From Ciborinia camelliae (taxonomy: Eukaryota; Ascomycota; Leotiomycetes; Helotiales; Sclerotiniaceae), in contig JANPYM010000009.1 of the NCBI GenBank assembly GCA_025890175.1, forward strand, positions 1-64,000: a stretch of 64,000 nucleotides of DNA, read 5' to 3'. The notes under the pieces were generated by a model. The model saw only the letters and a program-made list of their open reading frames with translations, did no database searches and was not told where the DNA came from. The position numbers were made by a program, and so were the translations under genes. How positions within the stretch are numbered: position 1 is the first letter of the stretch; the number at the start of each line of letters is the position of its first letter. Shown here piece by piece: positions 11,289 through 22,024 of this stretch.

Positions 11289-13003
11289 TCAAACATCATT
11301 CCTTGGTCGAATTCTGATTTCTAGCGGCTTCTTTTCCACAAGCAAGAAAGTTCTCAGCTGATCCCAACGTAGTACTTGTCCCGCCGCCTCGAAATCAAAG
11401 GCCCAGAGCAATCTTGTAATAATCAAGCGTAATTCTGCCCATGCCAGATTTCTTCCCATACAAATTCGTGGGCCTGCGCTAAATGCTTGGACCACATGTC
11501 TTTGATCATTGGAATATGGGGAATCTGTATGTGTGGCTTCTGGGAGCCATCGCTCAGGTATAAAGGAGGTGGCATTGTGAAAGCAATTTGGATCACGGAA
11601 AAGTGTCCAGGATTGTAGAGATACGCTTGTCTGTTCGAGTTGTTAGTTAGATTGAAAGTTTAGTGGAAAGATCGGTAATTATGTGATGATTTGAAGGAGA
11701 GCGGTGATAGAGTCTTTTTATGTGAATGATCAAGCGAAGAATGACTTACACCCGCCGGCATCCACATGCCACATACCGTGTCCCCACCTTCCGGTACAAT
11801 TCGTGGTAACATAACGGGAACAGGTGGACACAACCTTATACCTTCCTGTATTACGGCGTTAAGATACTCTAGTTGTTCCAAAGCCTCCAAGGTGATCTGT
11901 GTTTCACTTGCAAAGGTTTCCCGTATTTCTTTGACCAGTTTGGCAAGTATAGAAGTGTGTGACATGAGATAGTTCATTGTGCCACTTAAGACAGTTGCTG
12001 TTGTCTCGCTTCCCGCGGTGGTGAGTATCATGAAAGTCACGTGGATCTCATCCAGCGTCATGCCCTCAGATTCTTTATCGGTGCCGTTGTGCTTGATAAC
12101 GTGGGACATGAGATCGGGCCTCTCAAGCTCCCAATTGAGGCGTCTATTCACCTTATCTTTAATTTGTCGAAAATGGTCATTCTGCATTTTCTTGAGTGAT
12201 TTGGGAATGAGCTTCATAAGTAGTTTCTCTACCCATGGATAGAATCTGGCAGCGATGACGAACCCAGCTGCTTTGACGCTGTTGAAAAGTAGAGCAATCC
12301 ATGGATGATAGCGAGAATTCTGCAGGCAATCAAACGATTCCCCGAAGCCCAGGTCTCCAAATATGTCAAAGGTTGTGTAATTGAACCAGGGAACAATATC
12401 CAAGACCCCTCCCTCCGGTGTCTCCTTTGCTCGCTCGCTCATTCGTTCAACTAGTAAACTTACGTACTTATGCAGAATCGGTTCTTGCATCTTGACTGCG
12501 CGCGGTGTAAAACCGTGATGAAGAAGTTTGCGCATGCGAGTGTGGTCATCTGGACCGGCGCTAATGAGTGACTGTGGATGGCCAGGCTGCCTCGCCCACC
12601 AGATGGGATCTTTTGGGAATGGCAAATGACCCGGTCTAACGGTGAATATATCTGTCCATGCTTGACCTTCAGCAAACGAGATTTCGTTTGGAGCAATTCG
12701 TACAACGGGTCCATATTTTCGGTGTATCTTCTCCACATCGTGGACAATAGTCCCAACGATGAGTGCTTTAGCAAATGGCAACCGTGACGCAGACCAAGTG
12801 GGAGGTCCAGGAAAGTGGGAGAGCGGATGGAGGTAAAGGTTGTGAATTGCATTGTATAAAAAGTACTTTTCACTGGTCAGAGTTTGCTAGAGATGATTAA
12901 TGATATGAGGATAGAGAATTGAAATATTTACCGCGATCACAGCTAACAAGATTGTTGCAAAACCTGAGGTTAGGTTGAGACTTAGACCCTCATTCCTAGA
13001 CAT
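11289..13003 (-). CDS. Cytochrome P450 monooxygenase
   Basis: A microsomal haem-thiolate monooxygenase of 516 residues by my exon reading: 13003-12932, 12886-11750 and 11630-11289, introns 45 bp (GTAAAT...CTCTAG) and 119 bp (GTAAGT...AACAG). The N-terminus has a hydrophobic anchor (GFATILLAVIA) and the proline-rich hinge HPLSHFPGPP. Later motifs are the I-helix AGSETTAT, K-helix EGIR (ExxR), IPERW, and the haem loop FSAGPRICMG with the cysteine thiolate at about residue 460. Layout and GPVVRIAPNEISF resemble fungal P450s annotated as isotrichodermin C-15 or benzoate hydroxylase-like, which says little about the substrate. An SDR gene follows upstream on the same strand, 701 bp away, so they may act together. 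The gene appears intact. Confidence 0.93.
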
Positions 13004-13704
13004 CTTTGAGCCTTGCAAAATTAGGAGTATCTGCTTCAGTTCGAAGTCTCAAAAACTTCCGCAAGAAATGATTTCAAAGCAAGTCTGGAATCATGAAAAT
13101 ACTTCACATGCCAGCAAGGTCAATTTTCCGTTTAAAAATTGTGAGGTGTTATATTCCTAGTCAATTCTTTCTGGGGGTGAGCAATGGTCTATGCCGATAT
13201 TGTGTATGTCATGTACCTCTGCGGCGCAAAAGATATCAACACGGACTAAGAGCGGGAAAAGTCCCCACTTTCCGCATCTAACACCGATGATGATATGCAT
13301 GTCTCATAACTAAGAGAGGGGCTTGGTCCGTGACATTTCGTTGAACCATGGACTAATTCAGCTGTGGTAGTATGGATTTTAGTGTGTGCAGTATGTCTAG
13401 ACCTGGGCCAGATATCAGATCAATTTCATGAGTCAAATCACTTCCAAGATTTTGCAAGGGAAAACAAAACTGGCTCGTCTCAAAATAACCGAAGCTTTCA
13501 TTTCCCAGCTAAACAAGGAGATATTATTAATTTGTTAAAGAAAATTGGACCCCAAGCGAGAGCCAGCCTCCAAAAATTACCCCAATGAAATACGCGCAAA
13601 GATTTTGTTGTTATAAAATAGTTCTATGTACACTAGCTCGATAGTCACTACAATAATACAATATGTTCAACAGATTTGACCTACTTCTGTATGCACATAA
13701 GCCC
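13004..13704. other. Intergenic, P450 promoter and SDR 3' side
   Basis: This 701-bp gap contains the upstream region of the P450 gene and the downstream region of the SDR. At 13605-13663 it holds a partial, diverged copy of the dispersed repeat found at 10913 and 23199 (TAGTTCTATGTACACTAGCTCGATAGTCA...CAATAATACAATA). No gene is seen. Confidence 0.5.
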
Positions 13705-14676
13705 TCATTTGTATTTTGCGATTTGCTCTTCACACCAATCCCAAAATTCTTTCGCCCTCCCATTACCACCTTCGTCGACAGTTTTCAATGATACGAGTAG
13801 ATCTTTGCGTGGGGTTTCATGAATCCGTCCCCAAGGAATCACATAGCCTCCATTCTGCTCCATCGAAATATCAGGTGACAGCCCAGCAAAGAGTTCTGTA
13901 AATGCACCCATCTTTGCCTTGTACAAGAGTGGGTAAGCAGCATAGTACATCCACTTTGCATGCCTCATCAAATTTGTCTTCAGGTTGCCTGGGTTCTGTG
14001 TTATGCTGATAATGCCGTACTGACCGACCTGTCGTGCCATTTCGCTGCCCAAAAACCAATTGCCTATTTTCGAAGTACCGTAATTTTTAGCCTTGTCTGT
14101 CGTTGCAGTTTTCACTTCCGACATTATCAATCCACCCTCGGGAGATTGAAGATCCGCGTATTGAGAGCTGGTCCAAACAACACGGACAGCTCCTGGGCTG
14201 GAGGCTTCCGCAGTGTCCTTCAAGGATGGAAGAAGAAATTGCGTGAAAAGTAGAGGACCCAGACAGTTGGTAGCCATCATAAGCTCGTAGCCCTGTCGTG
14301 AAACACTTCCGAGTGGAGGGAGTGATACCGCAGCATTATTCCACAAAACATGGAGCTTAGATTCTTTCTTCATGAAAGCCTCGGCCGATGCTTTGATTGT
14401 GCCTAAATCGTCAAGTTCAAGGTGTAAAAATTCGAGCTCACCCACATTTGACGATGGGGACGAGGATTTGATATCATCAATTGCCTTCTTGGCGTTGACT
14501 TCCGACCGTGCGGCTATGTAGACTTTCCCGCCTGCTCGAAAAAGAATTTCAGCAAGCTCACGACCAACTCCGGAACTTCCACCAGTAATGATGAAGACCT
14601 TTCCAGCTTGACTTGGCAAGTTTTTATCTGTGAAAGTGGGAGAGGGGGGAAACATTTGACTGAGTGCGGATCCCAT
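13705..14676 (-). CDS. Short-chain dehydrogenase/reductase (retinol-dehydrogenase-like)
   Basis: An NAD(P)-dependent oxidoreductase of 323 residues, encoded in one exon. Classical SDR motifs are in order: the glycine-rich cofactor loop TGGSSGVG (residues 31-38), NNAA (113-116), active-site serine region VVWTSSQ (about 170) and the YGTSK catalytic pair (Tyr199, Lys203). An arginine shortly after the second beta strand (AARSEV) favours NADP(H). The length and the MFPPSPTFTDKNLPSQ leader resemble the fungal group annotated as retinol dehydrogenase 12-like or WW-domain oxidoreductase-like; the substrate is unknown. It has the same strand as the P450 and could supply or consume its product, which is inference. 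It is intact. Confidence 0.92.
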   Translation of the reverse strand: MGSALSQMFPPSPTFTDKNLPSQAGKVFIITGGSSGVGRELAEILFRAGGKVYIAARSEVNAKKAIDDIKSSSPSSNVGELEFLHLELDDLGTIKASAEAFMKKESKLHVLWNNAAVSLPPLGSVSRQGYELMMATNCLGPLLFTQFLLPSLKDTAEASSPGAVRVVWTSSQYADLQSPEGGLIMSEVKTATTDKAKNYGTSKIGNWFLGSEMARQVGQYGIISITQNPGNLKTNLMRHAKWMYYAAYPLLYKAKMGAFTELFAGLSPDISMEQNGGYVIPWGRIHETPRKDLLVSLKTVDEGGNGRAKEFWDWCEEQIAKYK

Positions 14677-17600
14677 CTTGAATTAGAGTCCGAGTCTGGT
14701 AGAATCGATGTCGTGGATACATGATCAGAAAATCTTGGATACTGATGGTACTTTTATGTTGTGGCAGGTAGTAGGTGGCAGGTAGTAGGTGGCAGGTGTC
14801 TATTTGAGACTAATAACTCATTTGGAGCGGCGCAGGAAGTTTGTTGGTGTAGAAAGTTTTACATTCACTATTGCTTGTTGGGGCTCGATGTGCCCCACTC
14901 CCAACCAACAACCAACAACTAACCAAATTCTAACGCCACCAACATTTGGTAGTGGAGAAGAGGAGAGGGAAAGTTGAGGTTATAAGTTTTAGGTTGGGAT
15001 AGTTTGATTTCATAGCGAATAGAGGAGAAAAGACGAGTTAGAGTGTTTGTCATGGTACCCTCTCATGATGCCGGGCGTACTTGTACCCTAGCTTAGTCAT
15101 CAAATATCAATACAAATAGTTGTTCAGCTAGGTAGGTAGTTATCCATACCTAACCATCAAACTTCTTACTACAAAAAATGAGGATAGATGTACCCCTCCT
15201 TACGGTGTTGGGTATGTCGATTTATGAGGGAGTTTGAGTTGAAGAGATGGGTGTCTGGGTGTTGTATTAACTGCGTGGGTTGAAATTAGGTACCTTTATC
15301 AAAATATTTCCACCCTCCCGTCTGTATTTACGTCAATTGATAGATGAGATCAATTATTAGCAAACATTCCAGCTGTGATAACTATATCAGAAATTGAAAT
15401 TCAACCATACATCGCCAGCTTGTCTAAGTGTTCTTCGGTAATAGGTAAGCTAACTTGTAAAGCTATGTAATGTCTAAACAAACATACATACGAGGAAGAA
15501 GATCAATAATATTGTCAGTTGCTGTTATACCTGGACACATATGCATCACCTCATTTTAAATAAAGCTAAAGATATCAAAGAAAGTACAAGCAAAGGTCAT
15601 CTTTACTAAGTTTGAGGTCGCAAGATAAGGTAAAGTAAGGTGATATAACGATGGAAGAAACAAAAATTGAAAAATGATCAGCTCAACTCAAATCAGCTCA
15701 TCAACGTGCATTACCGACAGCCACCAGGCCAAATTAATAGTAATTCACACATCATACCCATAGCCCAAGCCCCAAGATACTACACTATCTACCTCCTAAC
15801 AATTCTGCCCACCCAAATTCCCTCCCCATTCACCGCCCCGACCGACTTTCCAACCCATATATGTCCAAACAGAACAATCAAATCACTAACAAAATAGGGA
15901 AAGACCACTTAGCCGGGTGGGTTAGGTGGCGCACTGCAGTAGTGCCTCCAATGTCAAAATGCGAGCGGGCTCTCCAATCCTCCATTCGGGGAGGAATTGC
16001 ACACCTGTACAGACGTACGCCAGCTGTCCGGGGCTGGTCGGAACTGTTTTGTCAGTTCATCTTTTGCTTTTTTGCGAGGGGCTTATTTTTTTTGAGAGGG
16101 TGGGTGGGTATTTGGTGGTTAAAGTGGGTCGCTTCGTTATGTCGGTTGTTGTTGTTGTCGATACCTATGGATTGTTTTTGTAGGCGCGATTGCGGGTTTG
16201 TTTATATCCGATGGATGTATAATGAGATGATAGTTTGAGGAGGGAGTATTGATCTGACAGCATGCATGAATGAGAGTATAGATGGGATTCTACAAAACTA
16301 AGTAAATAAATAATCCGAGGAGATATTTTACAGCTATATGGGAAGCCTTGCTCATATACTTCCTTCTGTTCAAAGAATACAAGTTGATATTCTTGATTCA
16401 ACCTGAAAGTATGTGTCACCGCCCTCTGGCAAAACGAGGAGCACGTATTTCACCTTGGATGATTATCGTCTAGGCGTTATCATCTGAGCTACTTTTATCA
16501 GATATTCCAACCCGAGACCATGGCATTGACATGGAGGATAACCTGGAAGTGGGGGAAATAAGAATAAGAATGAGAGATGAGCAAAACCTCGACAGGGTAT
16601 TAGTGAGGTGCTAGAGAAGACATTGATTTGATGACGAGCAAATTCGAGCTGACGAGAAGAAACATCACGGATAGTGGTATTGGTCAAGGTTTAAAGACGC
16701 ACGATATAATCTACGATAGATGAAACTGTTATTATATATGATGAAATAACTGGAAGACATATAACTCTCAGCAATGGCAATATTCGAGTGAGAAGTGATG
16801 TGAGGCTCTTATCTGCCTCAGGAATCAGGCACCCACTATCTATGTATTTAGTCGAGAGGCCTGCCTTCCTATACAACTAATAAGTCTTGTATCTCATGGC
16901 CTTTTCAGCGACTACATTATCAAGCAAGCATAAGCATAATATTTCCGCCGTTATGCATCATAGCACATGCATATAAAACCTCATTACTTAAAAGGGTTGT
17001 GTAAGAATTTCAGAAACAGAAATAAGACTTATTCTGTTTCGCATAATAGTCTCCGAGACGGGGTTATATATCTCTAATCCGAAGTAGCATAGAAGTTAGA
17101 AACCACCTATTAAACAAAAACCATACAGATATCACCACAGCAAACTCCTGTAGATACAGCCGCAGCATTCATAATTCCTAGCACGATTTTCTTCGCGGAC
17201 TCAACACTAGCTTTAAGTCTGTAGACATTGGGCACTGCAAGCTTGTTGGGGTTCATATTTGAAGCATTTCAGGGAATGTTATAGTGATGTTATTAATAGT
17301 CTTTATTTACTTGTATTGGGCTGGACTTTGTAAAATTGATGCATGTTGCGTTGGAAAATGGGAGGAAAGGTCGATCTCGACTCAGCTATATGGATGGGAA
17401 ACTCAGGTCAGAAATTCAGAAGTGAGATGGGAATCGCTTTCCGGTGCTGAAGGTTGATGAGTCTCATGTGTGTTTCTTTCTTACTTTACGTGGTTACTAT
17501 ACTATCCATGACACGATCTTTTCGAATAGCGTTTTGTCAAAAGTCAAACCGTTAAATAAATTAATAATTATATCACCTTACTTATCATCCGACTTGTTAG

Positions 17601-20367
17601 GATTTGAAAGCTTATTCTTACGCGACTCTCTTCAAGTTGATGGGATGTATTTGGTCTTCTTGGGCATTTGTTGCCCCAACTTGTCCGTATGGTCGAGGCG
17701 ACCACTTGTCTCATTTTTCTATTTATTTTTTTATTCACCATTATGATGCAGAAATTCTCTATGTGCAGATTGAGAATGTTGGGGCTGAAGGTGTATTGAC
17801 TGTTATTCAAGACTATTTGAAAATCTAGGGCCCTTCTCGAAGGTATGTAGTATTGTGACAAAAAGATAATTTCACTCTAGGTATTAGGCGCAGTACCGCG
17901 CGTACCAAATGCGAAAGTCTAGGAATGTCTAAGCTAAAATCTAGACAAAAGCCGCCGACTTTGCCTAGACTTTAGTCCCGGGCGGAAAAGTCTACTAGGA
18001 TTAGTCGTGTTAACTCCTGATCTTTACTCGGGAACATCTAATGGATCATCTTCAATTCAACACATCTTCTTGTAGACCCTGATTAAGTGACAAATATCCT
18101 TTGTTGTACTACAGCGTGAAATATATGAGATGATAAGTTTGTCAAGTAGATGTGTAGGAGTCATAGTAAAAGATTCAAGGAACGAAGTACAAGATAGCCG
18201 AATCTGTTTCACCCCTAGTCGGCAAAGGCTACTCGACCGAATCAGTCTGACAAACGAAGCCGGAAGCTTCAAGTTGCCTAAATACTACTATGTTGCCCCC
18301 TCTCACTTGAACCGGCAATGGAAAATAGAATCTGAACATCACTGATTCGATTGGCCTGGTAACACTCTAGTCTAGACCCGCTTTTTTACTCCCCAATTTC
18401 TCATCCTAATTTATAGTCCCCTTCCAAGCTCCTGATCCCATTTTCTTCGCCCTGATATTCTTCCGTACCTCCTATTTCGAGATTTTGAAAGTTGACCGGA
18501 GTACAAAACACTATTCTGTACATCATAAGTGGTTTATAAATCTCTGTTTTTTGTTTAAGATACCCACAGTGGAAGCTTCATTATTTTCATCACACATTGT
18601 GTAATAGATATAGTGTAGTTTATTTATAAGCGGGCTCATGTTACCCTCAGGCTTTGCCCATCTTTTTGCCATAGTAACTTCATGAACTATTACCCATTAT
18701 CACAGGTCTCAGATTTAAATCAAAAGTTATTATAAAGAATTGTGTGAGTTAGATGTCATAAAACAGACAAGACAATGAGGTCTGCATCTAGATAGCATCT
18801 ATGTATCCTTATTCTTATCCTTACTTTTGGGAAAAGAATTGTGACAGGGGCTTTGGGAAGGGGAGGAGTCTGTTAAAAAAAGAACAGACAATAGACCTGC
18901 AGGCAATGTGTATGCTTTTCTGATCTGTAATGACCATCATCTCTCATATTGCTGATGACCAAGTAAAGTAACTAGAAGGAATCTTCTGGATGTTATGATG
19001 GCTCGAATGATAGGAGTATACACAGTCATTTACTGTTATGATATAGCATAGCTTGATTGTTGAACATCAGAACTTTGCCAAATTCTGTAGATAAGCTCCT
19101 CCATTACCTGGACAGGGAGAGTGATGAGCTCAAGACTCTTGACTGAGGGTAAAGCAGATTCTTATATTTGTATCATAAAGATAAAATATACACAATCTAC
19201 ATATGTACTACAATGGAACAAGACAGCCGGGACTAGAGGACTTCAATCAACAAAAGCTTCTATGATGATGATGGTTTTCAGACCAAATAGACTGCATCAG
19301 AATCTCCCAAATTAGGATATGTGACTGAATACAAAGAGCTATTGTCCAAGGCAGCTATAAAACAGCAGTAGGTACCTTTAGAAATTGATAAACTTGAATT
19401 ATACATCTAACATAGTAAGCTAATACATGGTAGATTAGAGATACCTAGAATATAAAGTATGCTCTTAGACACTTGTCATGTTTGAATATTTCAGGCAAGA
19501 CCAAAACCCTTTACCCTTTAGTTCTTTCTTGGATAATCTGAGCTACCATCTCAGACAAACATAAGACAATACAAAATGCCTAGAACAATGTATGACTTTA
19601 AGTTGAACATCTAGCATGGTAAGAAGATGTAAGCTAGATCAATGATACAGCAAACACAACATGATTCTAAATATCGGAAATATATAGAACATTCAAGCCA
19701 AACAAGAACTCTTTAGTCTATAGTTCCTCACTGAACAATCACAGATTATATTCCGTAGATGGAGGATTTCTTCTATATTTCATGATTGTGGTTCAGGTGC
19801 ATGGTATATCAAGATTCTATAAGCTGTAAGAACTATCTTGAGTGTACAGTATAGTTCAGGACACTTGCCATTTTTAACTGATAAATACCAAAGAATAGCC
19901 TTCCAATCTCTTGTCTATGTTTGAATAGCCAGTGTAATGTCCCATTCTCTCATCGGAAGGTGGAGAACTCTCCCTAGATATCTTCAACAACCCATGAGGA
20001 TGAACCAAACAACCATTTTATAGCATGGAGTTTAGACTTGAGCCTTCACCAAAGACATGCTTCACTCATCAGCCAATGAAAAATACCTAGTAGCCAAGTG
20101 AGGAGATCCAGGTATTAACAGCCTCAGGACGTCTTTCATTCACTGTAAAAAAGCCCTACCTTATTTCATCTTCTTCTTGGACAATTCTTGATTCCTTCTT
20201 ATTCTCAGAATCAATCAACAACAACAATATCAGCAATATTTGCTGATCTTCAACTGTTTTTCGTTGTTCTTCCCTTCTCTCTAGCACTTTTTGTTTTTAC
20301 CTCAGGCGACAATTTTTTATTCACATCAAGTTCTGCCATCTTCGCTTCGGTGACCGCTCGAGCCATC
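14677..20367. other. Gene-poor 5.7 kb with weak internal duplications
   Basis: No recognised protein. Paired short frames on both strands at 17444-17861 and 18057-18345 have no motif. 15905-16075 is GC-richer than its surroundings, contains a near-perfect 19-bp palindrome (GGCGCACTGCAGTAGTGCC) and is followed by T runs, so a structured RNA is conceivable but not identified. 19390-19740 looks like two diverged tandem copies of about 220 bp. Part of the region must be the long upstream region of the gene starting at 20368. Confidence 0.4.
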
Positions 20368-22024
20368 ATGGATACCAGATCTGGAAGCTCCCCTCCACCT
20401 CCCCCCCTCCCCTTCCCCATCATCCATCTCCGCTTTCCCAGCTTTCCAAGCACTTCCTGCCCCTCCAACCACTCAGACCCACGAACTACCAAGTAGAACC
20501 CAAACTTTGTCGCGTCGCGACTCAATCAATTCAGTTCGATCGGCATCGTCTGCATCATCTGCTTCCAGCGGATACAACGCAGAAATCGAACGCTTGCGAG
20601 CAGAAGTCGCCCAGCGCGACCAAGAAGTCGACCAATCTGCAATTGGTCTTGGTATAACCAGAGGACCAACTGCAGCCAAAGTTGAAAGCGAGACTTTTAA
20701 TTATCGCGGTGTTCAAAGCGCAAGACGGCGTAAGTTTAGATCGAATCAATTGCGCTTCTATGACATGCTAATTAATTATCCTCAAGCTCTCCCTCTGCCA
20801 CCAAGACGCGAACCTCTTCCAGTCGTTGACCACGCCCTCACAGCAAATTTAAGAGCCCGCCGTCAATCGCAACATTCCAGGTCCTCTTCCGCAGAGCTCA
20901 ACCGAAACGCGACCGTACCTCCCCCTACCCGACATCAGAATAAAGCACGCAGACCTAGTGCGCAAGAGGCTTTCCAAAACCCACCTGCGTCTACCTCTGC
21001 TACCCACGCTCCACCCCAACTTACATCTGCTACATACGTTAATCCTCAGCTTACCTCTGCCACTTACGTAGCACCTCGAGCACGTAAGATGAATTATCAA
21101 GGCTTTGGCGATCCAAATCAATCCGGCCAGCCATCCAATTCTAGACAAGCTCCTCCATCTCCAAGTCAAGGAATGGCTCATACAAACGGAATGAACGGTC
21201 AGATGAACATGGCCGGCATGGCTAACATGATTGGCTTTCCAACTCCTGCTGGACACCAATCTGACTTGAACTATATTATGATCATGGTCGAGGAGTTGAG
21301 TCGCCTTTTGGCAGCCAACCAAAAGATTACTGATAGTATTCTTGAGAAGATCGGAAATGTTCGTCAACGGGCCAAGGACAAGAATTTGAGCAATGATGAA
21401 CTCCTCGCAATTGTCTCCGAGGAATTGAATGGTAAGTCGCTTCATACCTTCAAAGGAAGCATAGCTAACAATGAAATAGCGGGTTCCGAGAATCTCGAAA
21501 ACGAGAACGCCCAATTGCGTAGAGCAATCGAACAATCCAAGGCCGATGCCGATGAAAATTGGAAGTTGGTTCTTCACGCTGCTGGTATCCTCGAAGATAT
21601 CAAGGAGAAGGCCCACAATTACAAGTTCCAACATGAAAAGGACACCCTCGCCTGGCACAAGAGTTACCGTGATCAACTTGCTCAAGAACGCAAAGAGAAC
21701 CTCGAACTCCGTTGCCACATTGCCGATATGCAAGCTCATGCTGCAAAAGCCAATGACTACATTAACCAGCTCCGTCGCTACGCTTCTGAGCACAAGATCA
21801 TCACTGAGCTCACCACTCAAGTCCATCAATACAAGTCTGAGCGTCGTTTCTGGAAGCGTATGGCTTGCGTTGGTCTCCGCGAAGATCCCAGCGAATGGTC
21901 CGACGATGAAGGTGGTGCAACCGGCGATATCCCTGAGGCTGAGAAGATTGCTTGTGCTTCATACATTGCTGAGCGTGAGGAAATGGCACGCATCATCCTC
22001 GGCAAGAACGATGATGAATCTTAA
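20368..22024 (+). CDS. Fungal coiled-coil protein of unknown function, probable frame break near the start
   Basis: I do not recognise a named family. The frame that is open to 22024 has no ATG near its beginning and is open back to 20354, while an ATG at 20368 in the neighbouring frame begins MDTRSGSSPPPPP. The frames meet at a C7 run (20401-20407), so a one-base miscount or indel there would give one protein of about 535 residues. The first 200 residues are Ser/Pro/Ala rich with repeated TSATYV-type units; the last 200 form a charged coiled coil ending in RRFWKRMACVGLREDPSEWSDDEGG, which looks conserved-type. A 48-bp intron (21432-21479, GTAAGT, GCTAAC branch, AATAG) is in frame and easily missed. 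Gene reality is well supported; the function is unknown. Confidence 0.78.
21432..21479 (+). other. In-frame 48-bp intron
   Basis: It starts GTAAGT, contains a textbook GCTAAC branch point 14 bases before its AATAG end, and is a multiple of three without stop codons, so the reading frame passes through it. Splicing removes 16 residues and joins EELN to AGSENLE; both forms could be made. Confidence 0.8.

Noticed and set aside
15905..16075. SRP RNA (7SL) resemblance at GCCGGGTGGGTTAGGTGGCG
   Set aside because: Only the first bases resemble animal 7SL; fungal SRP start and S-domain motifs are not present.
20849..21829. 326-residue minus-strand frame
   Set aside because: It is the antisense shadow of the coiled-coil gene, which has better composition and a real intron.
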